Part shown: piece by piece, positions 1 through 5,583 of the stretch
How the letters are laid out: each line of letters starts with the position of its first letter
How positions within the stretch are numbered: the first letter of the stretch is position 1
DNA from: DATLFS01 sp035540935
Lineage (GTDB): Bacteria > Actinomycetota > CADDZG01 > WHSQ01
Length of the DNA: 8,490 bases
Assembly: GCA_035540935.1 (NCBI GenBank)
Contig: DATLFS010000010.1
Span: forward strand, 1 to 8,490
Direction of reading: 5' to 3'
Translations under genes and position numbers: made by a program
The notes under the pieces: generated by a model
Told to the model about the DNA's origin: nothing
Database searches by the model: none
What the model saw: the letters and a program-made list of their open reading frames with translations, nothing else

Positions 1-176
1 TGGAGAAGGCGCGCGAGGCGCGCCGGAAGGCGCTTCGATTGGAGCGAGAGGCGGACGAAGCGGAGGCGCGGGCGCGAAGTGCTCGGCGCGCCGCCGCGCG
101 TGCGGTCGAAGCGGCCGAGAAGGCGGAGTCGGAAGCCGAGGCGGCGGAGCAGCGGACGGACGAGCTGCTCGGGTGA
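1..176 (+). CDS. 3' end of an unidentified gene with a charged coiled-coil tail (partial)
   Basis: The frame that runs from base 3 to a TGA at 174-176 is open back to the window edge, so the start lies outside. The 57 visible residues are almost all Glu, Ala, Arg and Lys (it begins EKAREARRKALRLERE and ends QRTDELLG), which predicts one long charged helix or coiled coil. No catalytic motif is visible and I cannot name the family. It converges with the HAD gene with only 4 bp between the stop codons and no room for a separate terminator. Low-complexity GC-rich sequence can keep wrong frames open, so this is a probable rather than certain coding tail. The clean stop just before the neighbouring gene and the consistent heptad-like composition favour it. 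Confidence 0.55.
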   Translation, partial: EKAREARRKALRLEREADEAEARARSARRAAARAVEAAEKAESEAEAAEQRTDELLG

Positions 177-180
177 GGCG

Positions 181-837
181 CTACTCGAGCGGCGTGTCGT
201 CCAGCCGCTCCATGAGCTCGAGGATGGATTCGAACACGACCTTCGCTCCCGCGCGCTCGAGCTCCTCCGCCCCGTACCCCCCCGTCAGAACCCCGATCGC
301 CGTTACTCCGGCGCGCCGTGCCGCCTCGCAGTCGTAAACCGAGTCTCCGACCATGAACGCGCGCGCATGCTCGACCTTGTCCATCGCCGCGGTCACCAGG
401 TCTGGATCGGGCTTGGTCGCTTCGACGTCGGCGGACGTCGTCCAGCCGTCCACCTCGTCACGCACACCGAGCTGGTCGAGGTAGTGCTCTACCTCGTCCG
501 CCTTGGCCGACGAGGCGAGGACGACTCGATGGCCTCGGTTCTTGAGCGCGCGGACGAAGTCGGCCGCGCCGGGCATCGGCGCCACCTCGTCGATCAGCGC
601 CTGGTACTCCTCTTTCTCCGCGTCGCGTACCGCTTCGCCGATCCGTTCCTCCGTCTCCTCAGTGGTGAGCGCCGCGACGAGGTGGTCGCCCCCCATGCCC
701 ATGTGCCGGTGGATCCGCCACACCGGGATCGTCACGCCCTCCCGGCGGAAGGCCCGGTACCAGGCGAGGGCGTGGTGATAGTTCGTGTCGACGAGGGTGC
801 CGTCGATGTCGAGGATCGCGAGGTGCCGGTCGGCCAT
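181..837 (-). CDS. HAD-superfamily hydrolase, phosphoglycolate phosphatase/beta-phosphoglucomutase-like
   Basis: Soluble 218-residue haloacid-dehalogenase phosphatase. Numbered from the ATG at 837-835, motif I is DIDGTLVDT, with nucleophile D10 and acid/base D12. Motif II serines are at 109-110 (VVLASSAK), the motif III lysine is K142 (ATKPDPD), and motif IV is GDSVYD at 164-169 with acidic residues D165 and D169. The helical insert between motifs I and II (about residues 18-90) is a C1 cap, typical of small-molecule phosphatases. The substrate cannot be read from sequence; a sugar phosphate, phosphoglycolate or nucleotide are all possible. An in-frame GTG at 873 would add 12 residues (MRNARGLGTAAA); I prefer 837 because the catalytic strand then starts where it usually does, although no Shine-Dalgarno precedes it. 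A leaderless start at 873 cannot be excluded. The gene diverges from the radical SAM gene, and a LexA-type box lies in the shared upstream region, so it may also be damage-regulated. Confidence 0.88.
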   Translation of the reverse strand: MADRHLAILDIDGTLVDTNYHHALAWYRAFRREGVTIPVWRIHRHMGMGGDHLVAALTTEETEERIGEAVRDAEKEEYQALIDEVAPMPGAADFVRALKNRGHRVVLASSAKADEVEHYLDQLGVRDEVDGWTTSADVEATKPDPDLVTAAMDKVEHARAFMVGDSVYDCEAARRAGVTAIGVLTGGYGAEELERAGAKVVFESILELMERLDDTPLE

Positions 838-865
838 GGCTGCGGCCGTACCCAGACCCCGGGCG

Positions 866-895
866 TTGCGCACTATCGAACATATGTTCTATGAT
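866..895 (+). promoter_or_regulatory. Leaderless promoter of the radical SAM gene
   Basis: The -10 box TATGAT (890-895) is followed by seven bases and then the ATG at 903, the spacing expected if transcription starts on the A of that ATG. A weak -35 candidate TTGCGC (866-871) lies 18 bp upstream of the -10. No Shine-Dalgarno precedes either candidate ATG. The LexA palindrome fills the spacer next to the -10. Confidence 0.6.
878..889. promoter_or_regulatory. LexA (SOS) box between divergent genes
   Basis: GAACATATGTTC at 878-889 is a perfect 12-bp palindrome. With its flanks it reads TCGAACATATGTTCTA (876-891), which differs only in the last two bases from TCGAAC-N4-GTTCGA, the ideal SOS box of actinobacteria, and fits the Gram-positive consensus CGAAC-N4-GTTCG. 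It abuts the proposed -10 TATGAT (890-895) of the radical SAM gene, so bound LexA would block RNA polymerase. On the other strand it overlaps any promoter for the HAD gene. The motif and its position are seen directly; LexA binding is inferred. Confidence 0.85.
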
Positions 896-902
896 GGGCC
901 CC

Positions 903-1922
903 ATGAGCGGTGACCGGCTCTTCGAGCTGCGCCGGCGGACCTTCGACACCCCGCATTTCCGCGGGATCGAGTTCATCGAGGTCGAGGCGAAGTCCATCAT
1001 CAACCACGTCCCGGGCGGCTCGCTGCCGTTCAACTGGACGATCAACGCCTACCGAGGGTGCTCTCACGCGTGCACCTACTGTTTCGCTCGCTCCACCCAC
1101 ACCTATCTCGAGATGGACGCGGGCCGCGATTTCGAGACGAAGATCGTCGTCAAGGTCAACGCCGCCGAGCTGCTTCACAAGGAACTGCGCGCCCCGCGGT
1201 GGACGGGCGAGCCGATCGCGATGGGAACCGCGACCGACCCGTATCAACGCGCCGAGGGCAAGTACCGGCTGACGCGCCGGATCATCGAGACGCTGCTAGA
1301 GGTCGGGAATCCGTTCTCCATCTTGACGAAGGGAACGCTCATCCTGCGTGACCTCGACCTCCTGCAAGAGGCGGCGAGCGTGACCGAAGTGGCCACCGCC
1401 TTCTCCGTCGGCACGCTCGACGACGACGTGTGGCGCAAGAGCGAACCGGGGACCCCGCATCCGCGCAAGCGTCTGGAGGCGGTCGCGACGCTGAACGCCG
1501 CGGGGATCCCGTGCAACGTGCTCGTCGCTCCGGTGTTGCCCGGGATCTCTGACGGGCGCGACCAACTGAAGGCGGTGGTCGAGGCGGCGTTCGATGCCGG
1601 CGCGCAGACGGTGACGCCGATCCTCCTGCACCTCCGTCCCGGCGTGAAGCAGGTCTACATGGAGTGGTTGAGCGGTGAGTTCCCCGAGCTCGTGCCCCGC
1701 TACGAGGACATCTACAAGGGGCGCGCATACGCGGCACCGACGGCGCGCCGTGACTTCGGCGCGCGGGTGAAAGAGATCCTGGCGGAGGCGCGTCCTCGCC
1801 GGCGTCGCGTCGCCGCAACCGGAGCGGCCCGTGCCCGCTTCGAGCGCAGGCGCAGCGACGCGCTCGAACGCGTGCGGCGTCAGAAGATCTCGCTCCAGAA
1901 CGAGCAGCTCAAGCTGCTCTGA
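903..1922 (+). CDS. Radical SAM protein, SplB-like (Rv2578c family), probably SOS-regulated
   Basis: Cytoplasmic iron-sulfur enzyme of 339 residues. Radical SAM enzymes cleave S-adenosylmethionine on a [4Fe-4S] cluster to make a 5'-deoxyadenosyl radical. The cluster ligands are in CSHACTYC (C53, C57, C60), the CxxxCxxC signature. Spore-photoproduct-lyase-like (COG1533-type) motifs follow: GTATDPYQRAEGKYRLTR near 108-125, TKGTLILRD near 142-150, and the EPGTPHPRKRLEA and PVLPGISD blocks. Overall it matches the Rv2578c radical SAM family in length and motif order. The C-terminal 45 residues are basic and helical, ending in QLKLL (335-339), like a sliding-clamp-binding peptide. An ATG at 891 would add four residues (MMGP), but it lies inside the -10 box, so 903 is preferred as a leaderless start. 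The gene converges on htpX with a 3-bp gap. The family reaction is not established; lesion repair is inference from the LexA box, the SplB similarity and the C-terminus. Confidence 0.92.
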   Translation: MSGDRLFELRRRTFDTPHFRGIEFIEVEAKSIINHVPGGSLPFNWTINAYRGCSHACTYCFARSTHTYLEMDAGRDFETKIVVKVNAAELLHKELRAPRWTGEPIAMGTATDPYQRAEGKYRLTRRIIETLLEVGNPFSILTKGTLILRDLDLLQEAASVTEVATAFSVGTLDDDVWRKSEPGTPHPRKRLEAVATLNAAGIPCNVLVAPVLPGISDGRDQLKAVVEAAFDAGAQTVTPILLHLRPGVKQVYMEWLSGEFPELVPRYEDIYKGRAYAAPTARRDFGARVKEILAEARPRRRRVAATGAARARFERRRSDALERVRRQKISLQNEQLKLL

Positions 1923-1925
1923 GCG

Positions 1926-2786
1926 TCAGATCAGGTTCGGGCTGCGGAGCCGGCGGATCCGCTCCTGGGCCGGCGGATGCGTCGAGAACAGGTTGGCGAA
2001 GTTCGCCGCGCTCCGACGCCCGCCGAAGGGGCTGACGATGTAGGCCTGCTCCATGGCGGGATGCGCATTCATCGGCACACGTTTCGCCGCCGCTTCCAGC
2101 TTCTCGAGGGCACGGGCGAGTCCTTCGCCGCCGCCGGCGATGCGCGCTCCCTCTCGGTCGGCCTCGAACTCGCGCGAGCGGGAGATCGCCGCCTGGATGA
2201 GCATCGCGGCGAGCGGAGCCAGGATCATCATCGCCAGGAGCCCGATGACGTTGCCGCCCCGGTTGTTGTCGCGACCGCCACCGCCGAAGATCGCGCCCCA
2301 CATCGCCATCCTCGCGATGAACATGATGGCCATCGCGACGGCCGCGGCGACCGAAGAGATCAGGATGTCGCGATGCTTCACGTGCGCCAGCTCGTGGGCG
2401 AGAACGCCGCGCAGCTCGTACGCGTCGCAGACGTCGAGGAGACCTCGCGTCACCGCCACCGCGGCGTTCTTCGGGTTGCGGCCGGTGGCGAACGCGTTGG
2501 GTTGCGTATCGGGCGTGATGTAGAGACGGGGCATGGGTATGCCCGCCGACTGACTCAGCTCGCGGACGACGCGGTAATACTCCGGCGCCTCCGCCTCGCT
2601 CACCGGCTTGGCGCGAGAGGCGGCGATCGCGATCTTGTCGCTGAACCAGTAAGACCCGCCGGTGAAGACGAGTCCCACGATCAGCCCGATCGTCGCGCCT
2701 TGGGCGCCCCAGAAGCTGCCGATCCCGATCATGAGCGCGCCGAGGGCGGCGAGGAGTGCTGCGGTCTTGAAGGTGTTTTTGTTCAT
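1926..2786 (-). CDS. htpX: HtpX-like M48 family membrane zinc metalloprotease
   Basis: Predicted membrane-embedded zinc endopeptidase of 286 residues, the usual HtpX length, with its active site facing the cytoplasm; in E. coli HtpX cleaves damaged or misfolded membrane proteins. Two membrane segments lie at about residues 7-27 and 30-47, and two more at about 143-168 and 180-200. The zinc site is HELAH (H131, E132, H135) and the third ligand is E206 in SREFEAD. The conserved C-terminal FSTHPPAQERIRRL (267-280) is intact, and a Gly-rich loop (167-180) separates the last two helices. The start MNKNTFKTAALL is typical of the family; the much longer upstream open frame is antisense to dgcA and is not used. 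A GGAGG sits only one base before the ATG, too close to act as a Shine-Dalgarno, so leaderless initiation from the CATAAT box is likelier. It diverges from dgcA with 21 bp between start codons. Confidence 0.95.
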   Translation of the reverse strand: MNKNTFKTAALLAALGALMIGIGSFWGAQGATIGLIVGLVFTGGSYWFSDKIAIAASRAKPVSEAEAPEYYRVVRELSQSAGIPMPRLYITPDTQPNAFATGRNPKNAAVAVTRGLLDVCDAYELRGVLAHELAHVKHRDILISSVAAAVAMAIMFIARMAMWGAIFGGGGRDNNRGGNVIGLLAMMILAPLAAMLIQAAISRSREFEADREGARIAGGGEGLARALEKLEAAAKRVPMNAHPAMEQAYIVSPFGGRRSAANFANLFSTHPPAQERIRRLRSPNLI

Positions 2787-2792
2787 GCCTCC

Positions 2793-2798
2793 ATTATG
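2793..2798 (-). promoter_or_regulatory. -10 box of htpX (leaderless candidate)
   Basis: On the minus strand CATAAT (complement of 2793-2798) matches TATAAT at five of six bases and is followed by six bases and the htpX ATG (2786-2784), so transcription would begin at the start codon. I see no good -35; at normal spacing it would fall inside the dgcA coding sequence. This box overlaps the opposing dgcA -10 by four bases. Confidence 0.5.
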
Positions 2799-2800
2799 GT
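2795..2800 (+). promoter_or_regulatory. -10 box of the dgcA-dgcN operon (leaderless candidate)
   Basis: TATGGT (2795-2800) is followed by seven bases and the dgcA ATG at 2808, the same geometry as the TATGAT box of the radical SAM gene. The -35 at normal spacing would lie in the 5' end of htpX and no strong match is visible. The overlap with the htpX -10 suggests the two promoters exclude one another. Confidence 0.5.
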
Positions 2801-2807
2801 CGCTCGG

Positions 2808-3818
2808 ATGGATAGGTTCTCCCTCAAGGTCGTTCCGCAGGAGCTCGCCCTCGCGGAGACCTTCCGGATCGCGGTAGAGACGTGGGACGTCGCCGAGAAC
2901 GTCTTCGCGGTCGTCTCCTACGGCGGGGAGAGCGGCGTCGGTGAGGCGGGCCCGGCCGCGCGTTGGGGGGAAACCACGGAGTCGGTCGTGGCCCAGCTCT
3001 CGGAGCTGGATCTCGACGCTGCTCTCGCCTCGCCCTTCGATCTGGAGGGGGTCGAGGACCTCCTTCCTCCCGGTTCGGCTCGGGCGGCACTCGACATCGC
3101 GCTCCACGACCTGGCCGCCCGCCTCGCAGGGATCTCGGTGGCGCAACTCGTCGGTTTGGCCGAGAGGCCGCTGCCCTTCACCTCCGTGACGGTGGCGATC
3201 GACGACCCGGGGGCGATGGTCGAGAAGGCGCGGGCGCTGCAGGATCACCCGGGGCTGAAGCTGAAGGTCGGGTTCGACGGCGACGTCGACGCCGTGGCGC
3301 GGGTGCGAGAGGTATACGGCGGTGCGTTGCGGATCGACGCGAACGAGGGGTGGACGGCGGACGAGGCCGTCGAGCGGCTCCGCCTGCTCGCGCCGCTCGG
3401 CATCGAGCTCTGCGAGCAGCCCCTCCCGCGCGGCTCGCACGGGGAGCTGCGCGCCGTGAAGGAGGCTTCGCCGATCGCGATCTACGCGGACGAGGACGCC
3501 GGCACCGCCGACGACGTCGCGGCGCTCGCCGGCTGTGTAGACGGCGTGAACCTGAAGCTCCGCAAGGCGGGCGGGATCCGCCCCCTCGTGAAGGCCGCCG
3601 CTACGGCGCGGGCCCACGGGATGGGGGTGATGATCGGCTGCGACCTCGAGTCCGGGATAGCCGCGACCGCCGGAGCCTCCGTCGCGTCGCTCTGTGACTT
3701 CGTGGATCTCGATGGGCCGTTGCTGCTCGCCGCCGATCCCTATCCCGGCGTCGCTTACGAACGCGGGCGCCTGATCCTTCCCGACGGACCGGGCCTCGGC
3801 ATCTCGGAGACGCCGTGA
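2808..3818 (+). CDS. dgcA: Enolase-superfamily epimerase, DgcA-like (N-acetyl-D-Glu racemase or dipeptide epimerase)
   Basis: Cytoplasmic Mg-dependent enzyme of 336 residues from the muconate-lactonising/dipeptide-epimerase branch of the enolase superfamily. The barrel carries the full active site: KLK (acid/base K151, K153), metal ligands D177 (DANEGW), E203 (CEQPLP) and D228 (ADED), and the opposing lysine K250 (VNLKLRKAGG). The C-terminal block IGCDLESG (277-284) and DLDGP (300-304) are typical of L-Ala-D/L-Glu epimerases. The adjacent DUF1611 gene makes DgcA the best reading: racemisation of N-acetyl-D-glutamate to N-acetyl-L-glutamate. A caution is that the DxD at 300-302, which in characterised dipeptide epimerases holds the substrate amino group, is retained, so a murein-type dipeptide is possible. 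An ATG at 2796 would add four residues but lies in the -10 box. The TGA overlaps the dgcN GTG, so the two are translationally coupled. Confidence 0.88.
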   Translation: MDRFSLKVVPQELALAETFRIAVETWDVAENVFAVVSYGGESGVGEAGPAARWGETTESVVAQLSELDLDAALASPFDLEGVEDLLPPGSARAALDIALHDLAARLAGISVAQLVGLAERPLPFTSVTVAIDDPGAMVEKARALQDHPGLKLKVGFDGDVDAVARVREVYGGALRIDANEGWTADEAVERLRLLAPLGIELCEQPLPRGSHGELRAVKEASPIAIYADEDAGTADDVAALAGCVDGVNLKLRKAGGIRPLVKAAATARAHGMGVMIGCDLESGIAATAGASVASLCDFVDLDGPLLLAADPYPGVAYERGRLILPDGPGLGISETP

Positions 3819-4876
3819 GCGACCGGAAGCGCTCGTGGCTCGTCCTCACCGACGGCTACCTCACCGCGAGGAACGCCAAGACCGCGCACGGCGTGCTGCG
3901 CTACGCCCGCGACGACATAGCGGCCGTCATCGACTCGGAGCACGCGGGACGAGACCTGGGGGACGTCGCTCCCGGGCTGCACCGGCGCGCGCCGATCGTG
4001 GCAAGCGTGGAGGAGGGTCTGCGATACCGGCCGACCTCGCTGCTGCTGGGGGTCGCGACACCGGGCGGTTGGATCCCGCAGCACTGGCGGCGGATGGTCA
4101 TCGAAGCCATCGAGGCCGGACTCGAGATCGCCAACGGGCTTCACACCTTCCTGCGCGACGACGAGGAACTCGTCCGGCTCGCGGAGCAGCGCGGGGCCAC
4201 CCTCTGGGACGTGCGCGATCCGCCCGCCGACATCCCTCTCTTCGCCGGGAGGAACCTCGACTCCGCGTCGCGCGTCGTTCTCACCGTGGGCAGCGACTGT
4301 GCCGTCGGGAAGATGACGGCCGCGCTCGAGCTGCGGGACGCGGCCGAGCGGTCCGGACGTCGCAGCGAGTTCGTAGCGACCGGCCAGACCGGGATCCTCA
4401 TCGCCGGCAAGGGCATCGCCGTCGACCGGGTGATCTCGGACTTCGTCGCCGGCGCGGCCGAGCGGCTCGTCGCCGAGGCCGACCCGGAGGCGGATGTGCT
4501 GATCGTGGAGGGGCAGGGGAGCCTGTGGCATCCGGCCTACTCGGGCGTGACGCTCGGACTCCTTCACGGCTCCGCGCCCGAGGTCATGGTCTTCGTGCAC
4601 CAAGCGGGGAGGACCGCGATCGAGGAGCCCCCCTACACGCAGCTCCCGCCCCTCGCCGAGATGGTGAGCACCTACGAGCAGCTTGCCTCCGCCGTCCGTC
4701 CCGCCCGCGTCGCCTGTGTCGCGCTCAATTGCGGCGGGCTCGACGACGACGCCGCGGCGCGCGCCGCGGCGGAGGTGGAGGACGCCACGGGGCTGCCGGC
4801 GGCCGACGTCCTCCGCGATGGCGCGGCACGCCTCTGGGCGGCCGCCGAGGAGGCTCTCTTCGGTCAGCCGGCGTAG
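3815..4876 (+). CDS. dgcN: DUF1611 P-loop protein, DgcN-like N-acetyltransferase
   Basis: 353-residue cytoplasmic DUF1611 protein. An N-terminal Rossmann-like domain (about 1-150) is followed by a P-loop domain with the Walker-A-like GSDCAVGKM (159-167). Then comes the family hallmark FVATGQTGILIAGKGIAVDR (186-205) and a Walker-B-like DVLIVEGQGSL at 227-237. In the characterised D-glutamate pathway DgcN N-acetylates D-glutamate and DgcA racemises the product to N-acetyl-L-glutamate, which feeds L-glutamate metabolism. The assignment rests on family motifs plus linkage; D-Glu may come from peptidoglycan or peptides. It starts at a GTG (3815) that overlaps the dgcA stop by 4 bp. Its last 13 bases overlap the 3' end of the minus-strand membrane gene. 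No acyl-CoA-binding fold of the GNAT type is visible, so the chemistry is taken from the family, not from residues I can see. Confidence 0.85.
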   Translation: MSDRKRSWLVLTDGYLTARNAKTAHGVLRYARDDIAAVIDSEHAGRDLGDVAPGLHRRAPIVASVEEGLRYRPTSLLLGVATPGGWIPQHWRRMVIEAIEAGLEIANGLHTFLRDDEELVRLAEQRGATLWDVRDPPADIPLFAGRNLDSASRVVLTVGSDCAVGKMTAALELRDAAERSGRRSEFVATGQTGILIAGKGIAVDRVISDFVAGAAERLVAEADPEADVLIVEGQGSLWHPAYSGVTLGLLHGSAPEVMVFVHQAGRTAIEEPPYTQLPPLAEMVSTYEQLASAVRPARVACVALNCGGLDDDAAARAAAEVEDATGLPAADVLRDGAARLWAAAEEALFGQPA

Positions 4877-5490
4877 CGGCCCGTCGCGTCGCGATACGCG
4901 CTCGCCGCGATCCTCCACGTCGACAGGCGGAATGCCGCCGACCGAAAGACGAGGAGCCCCGCCAGCGCGTTGATGGCGAGGAGCAGCGCCTGCCCCGGGC
5001 CGATCTGGCCACGGCTCAGGACCGCGTCGACGACGAAGTACGCGGTGGAGAAGGCGAAGGTTCCGCCGGCCACCGCGGCCGCCACCGGCAACCAGACCCA
5101 GGCCAGCGCGAACCGGACCTGAAGCGGCGCGGGACACGCCTCGACCGCGGCCGCGATCCCGTCGAACGCGGCATGGTCTCGGAGCGGCCTGATGAGCGGC
5201 TCGCGCACCCTCGCCGCGAGCCATACGAGCCGCCGTCCCGCCAGGAGAGCGATCAGCGCGACGGCGGTGAGGATCGCCAGGAGCACGAGTCCGCGGGGAT
5301 CGTCGAGCGGCACCCGGCGGCGGCCGAAGGTCCCGGGCGCCAGCACCGCGAGGATCGCCATGAATCCCACGCCCGCGGCCAGCGCGCCGCCGAAAGCGCG
5401 CACGGCGAACCGGCCGGGATGCACCCCTCGCGGCCGGGCCGAGTGCACCCACTCGACCGCCGTCCGGTAGTTCCTCCGCGCCTCGAGCAT
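4864..5490 (-). CDS. Four-helix integral membrane protein of unknown function
   Basis: 208 residues that I do not recognise. Hydrophobic segments lie near 33-52, 67-87, 128-152 and 168-183. A basic N-terminal region of about 30 residues (MLEARRNYRTAVEWVHSARP) precedes the first, a charged soluble stretch (about 88-125, with RVREPLIRPLRDH) lies between helices two and three, and the C-terminus is short and basic (about 184-208). No catalytic or transport signature is visible. The ATG at 5490 is the first in frame: five codons above it a TAG closes the frame. A -10-like TAGCCT lies six bases before the ATG, so it is probably leaderless. It converges on dgcN with a 13-bp overlap and diverges from the ABC exporter operon, so the inverted repeat at 5529-5560 could regulate it too. 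A real coding region is favoured over an antisense artefact by the clean hydrophobic pattern and because nothing else occupies this stretch. Confidence 0.8.
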   Translation of the reverse strand: MLEARRNYRTAVEWVHSARPRGVHPGRFAVRAFGGALAAGVGFMAILAVLAPGTFGRRRVPLDDPRGLVLLAILTAVALIALLAGRRLVWLAARVREPLIRPLRDHAAFDGIAAAVEACPAPLQVRFALAWVWLPVAAAVAGGTFAFSTAYFVVDAVLSRGQIGPGQALLLAINALAGLLVFRSAAFRLSTWRIAASAYRDATGRYAG

Positions 5491-5496
5491 CGGCCC

Positions 5497-5502
5497 AGGC
5501 TA
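5497..5502 (-). promoter_or_regulatory. -10 box of the minus-strand membrane protein gene
   Basis: The minus strand reads TAGCCT (complement of 5497-5502), then six bases, then the ATG at 5490-5488. It fits the TANNNT pattern seen at the other strand-leading genes here. No convincing -35; CTGTCG (complement of 5522-5527) at 19 bp is the best candidate. Confidence 0.4.
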
Positions 5503-5528
5503 CGGCCGCGCGTCGGGCATCCGACAGT

Positions 5529-5560
5529 TGTAATGGGTGAAAGCAAGTTGACCCATTACA
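5529..5560. repeat. Perfect 10-bp inverted repeat, candidate operator
   Basis: TGTAATGGGT (5529-5538) and its exact reverse complement ACCCATTACA (5551-5560) are separated by 12 bases, with half-site centres 22 bp apart, about two helical turns. The arms are more AT-rich than the surroundings. The right arm overlaps the -35 TTGACC and runs into the spacer of the ABC promoter, as expected for a repressor operator. It ends 23 bases before the proposed transcription start, so it would not be in the mRNA and is unlikely to be an attenuator or terminator for this operon. The bound regulator is not encoded in this window. Confidence 0.75.
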
Positions 5561-5577
5561 TCCTGCTCCTCTATCGT
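5548..5577 (+). promoter_or_regulatory. Promoter of the ABC exporter operon
   Basis: TTGACC (5548-5553; five of six bases of TTGACA), an 18-bp spacer and TATCGT (5572-5577) form the best -35/-10 pair in the window. Six bases separate the -10 from the GTG at 5584, so the transcript probably begins at the start codon. The GAGGGG in that gap is too close to the GTG to be a normal ribosome binding site. Confidence 0.65.
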
Positions 5578-5583
5578 GAGGGG

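Noticed and set aside
79..894. Plus-strand open frame opposite the HAD gene
   Set aside because: Its product is a low-complexity Arg/Pro/Val-rich sequence with no motif, while the opposite strand encodes an intact HAD fold. It is an antisense artefact of high GC.
1977..2795. Plus-strand extension of the dgcA frame back across htpX
   Set aside because: It is Arg/His/Asp-rich and antisense to an intact protease. The enzyme fold begins at MDRFSLKV (2808).
2796..2807. Earlier ATG (MVARMDRF) for dgcA
   Set aside because: This ATG is part of the proposed -10 box TATGGT, and the extra residues add nothing to the fold.
2787..3617. Upstream extension of the htpX frame to 563 residues
   Set aside because: The extension is antisense to dgcA, whose active-site motifs are complete; HtpX proteins normally begin at the MNKN-type start at 2786.
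3755..5452. Long minus-strand open frame over dgcN and the membrane gene
   Set aside because: Composition is Arg/Gly/Pro-rich without domains, and it overlaps two better-supported genes.
5491..5508. CGGCC-N8-GGCCG inverted repeat over the minus-strand -10 box
   Set aside because: A 5-bp all-GC repeat is expected often in this composition, so it is not reported as an operator.
3835..5583. Open frame upstream of the ABC ATPase through dgcN and the membrane gene
   Set aside because: The translation is Arg-rich low complexity in an alternative frame of dgcN. The ABC domain begins just after the GTG at 5584 and a good promoter lies directly before it.
5533..5583. Earlier ATG start (MGESKLTHYILL) for the ABC ATPase
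   Set aside because: It lies inside the inverted repeat and upstream of the -35/-10 pair, so a transcript from that promoter would not contain it.
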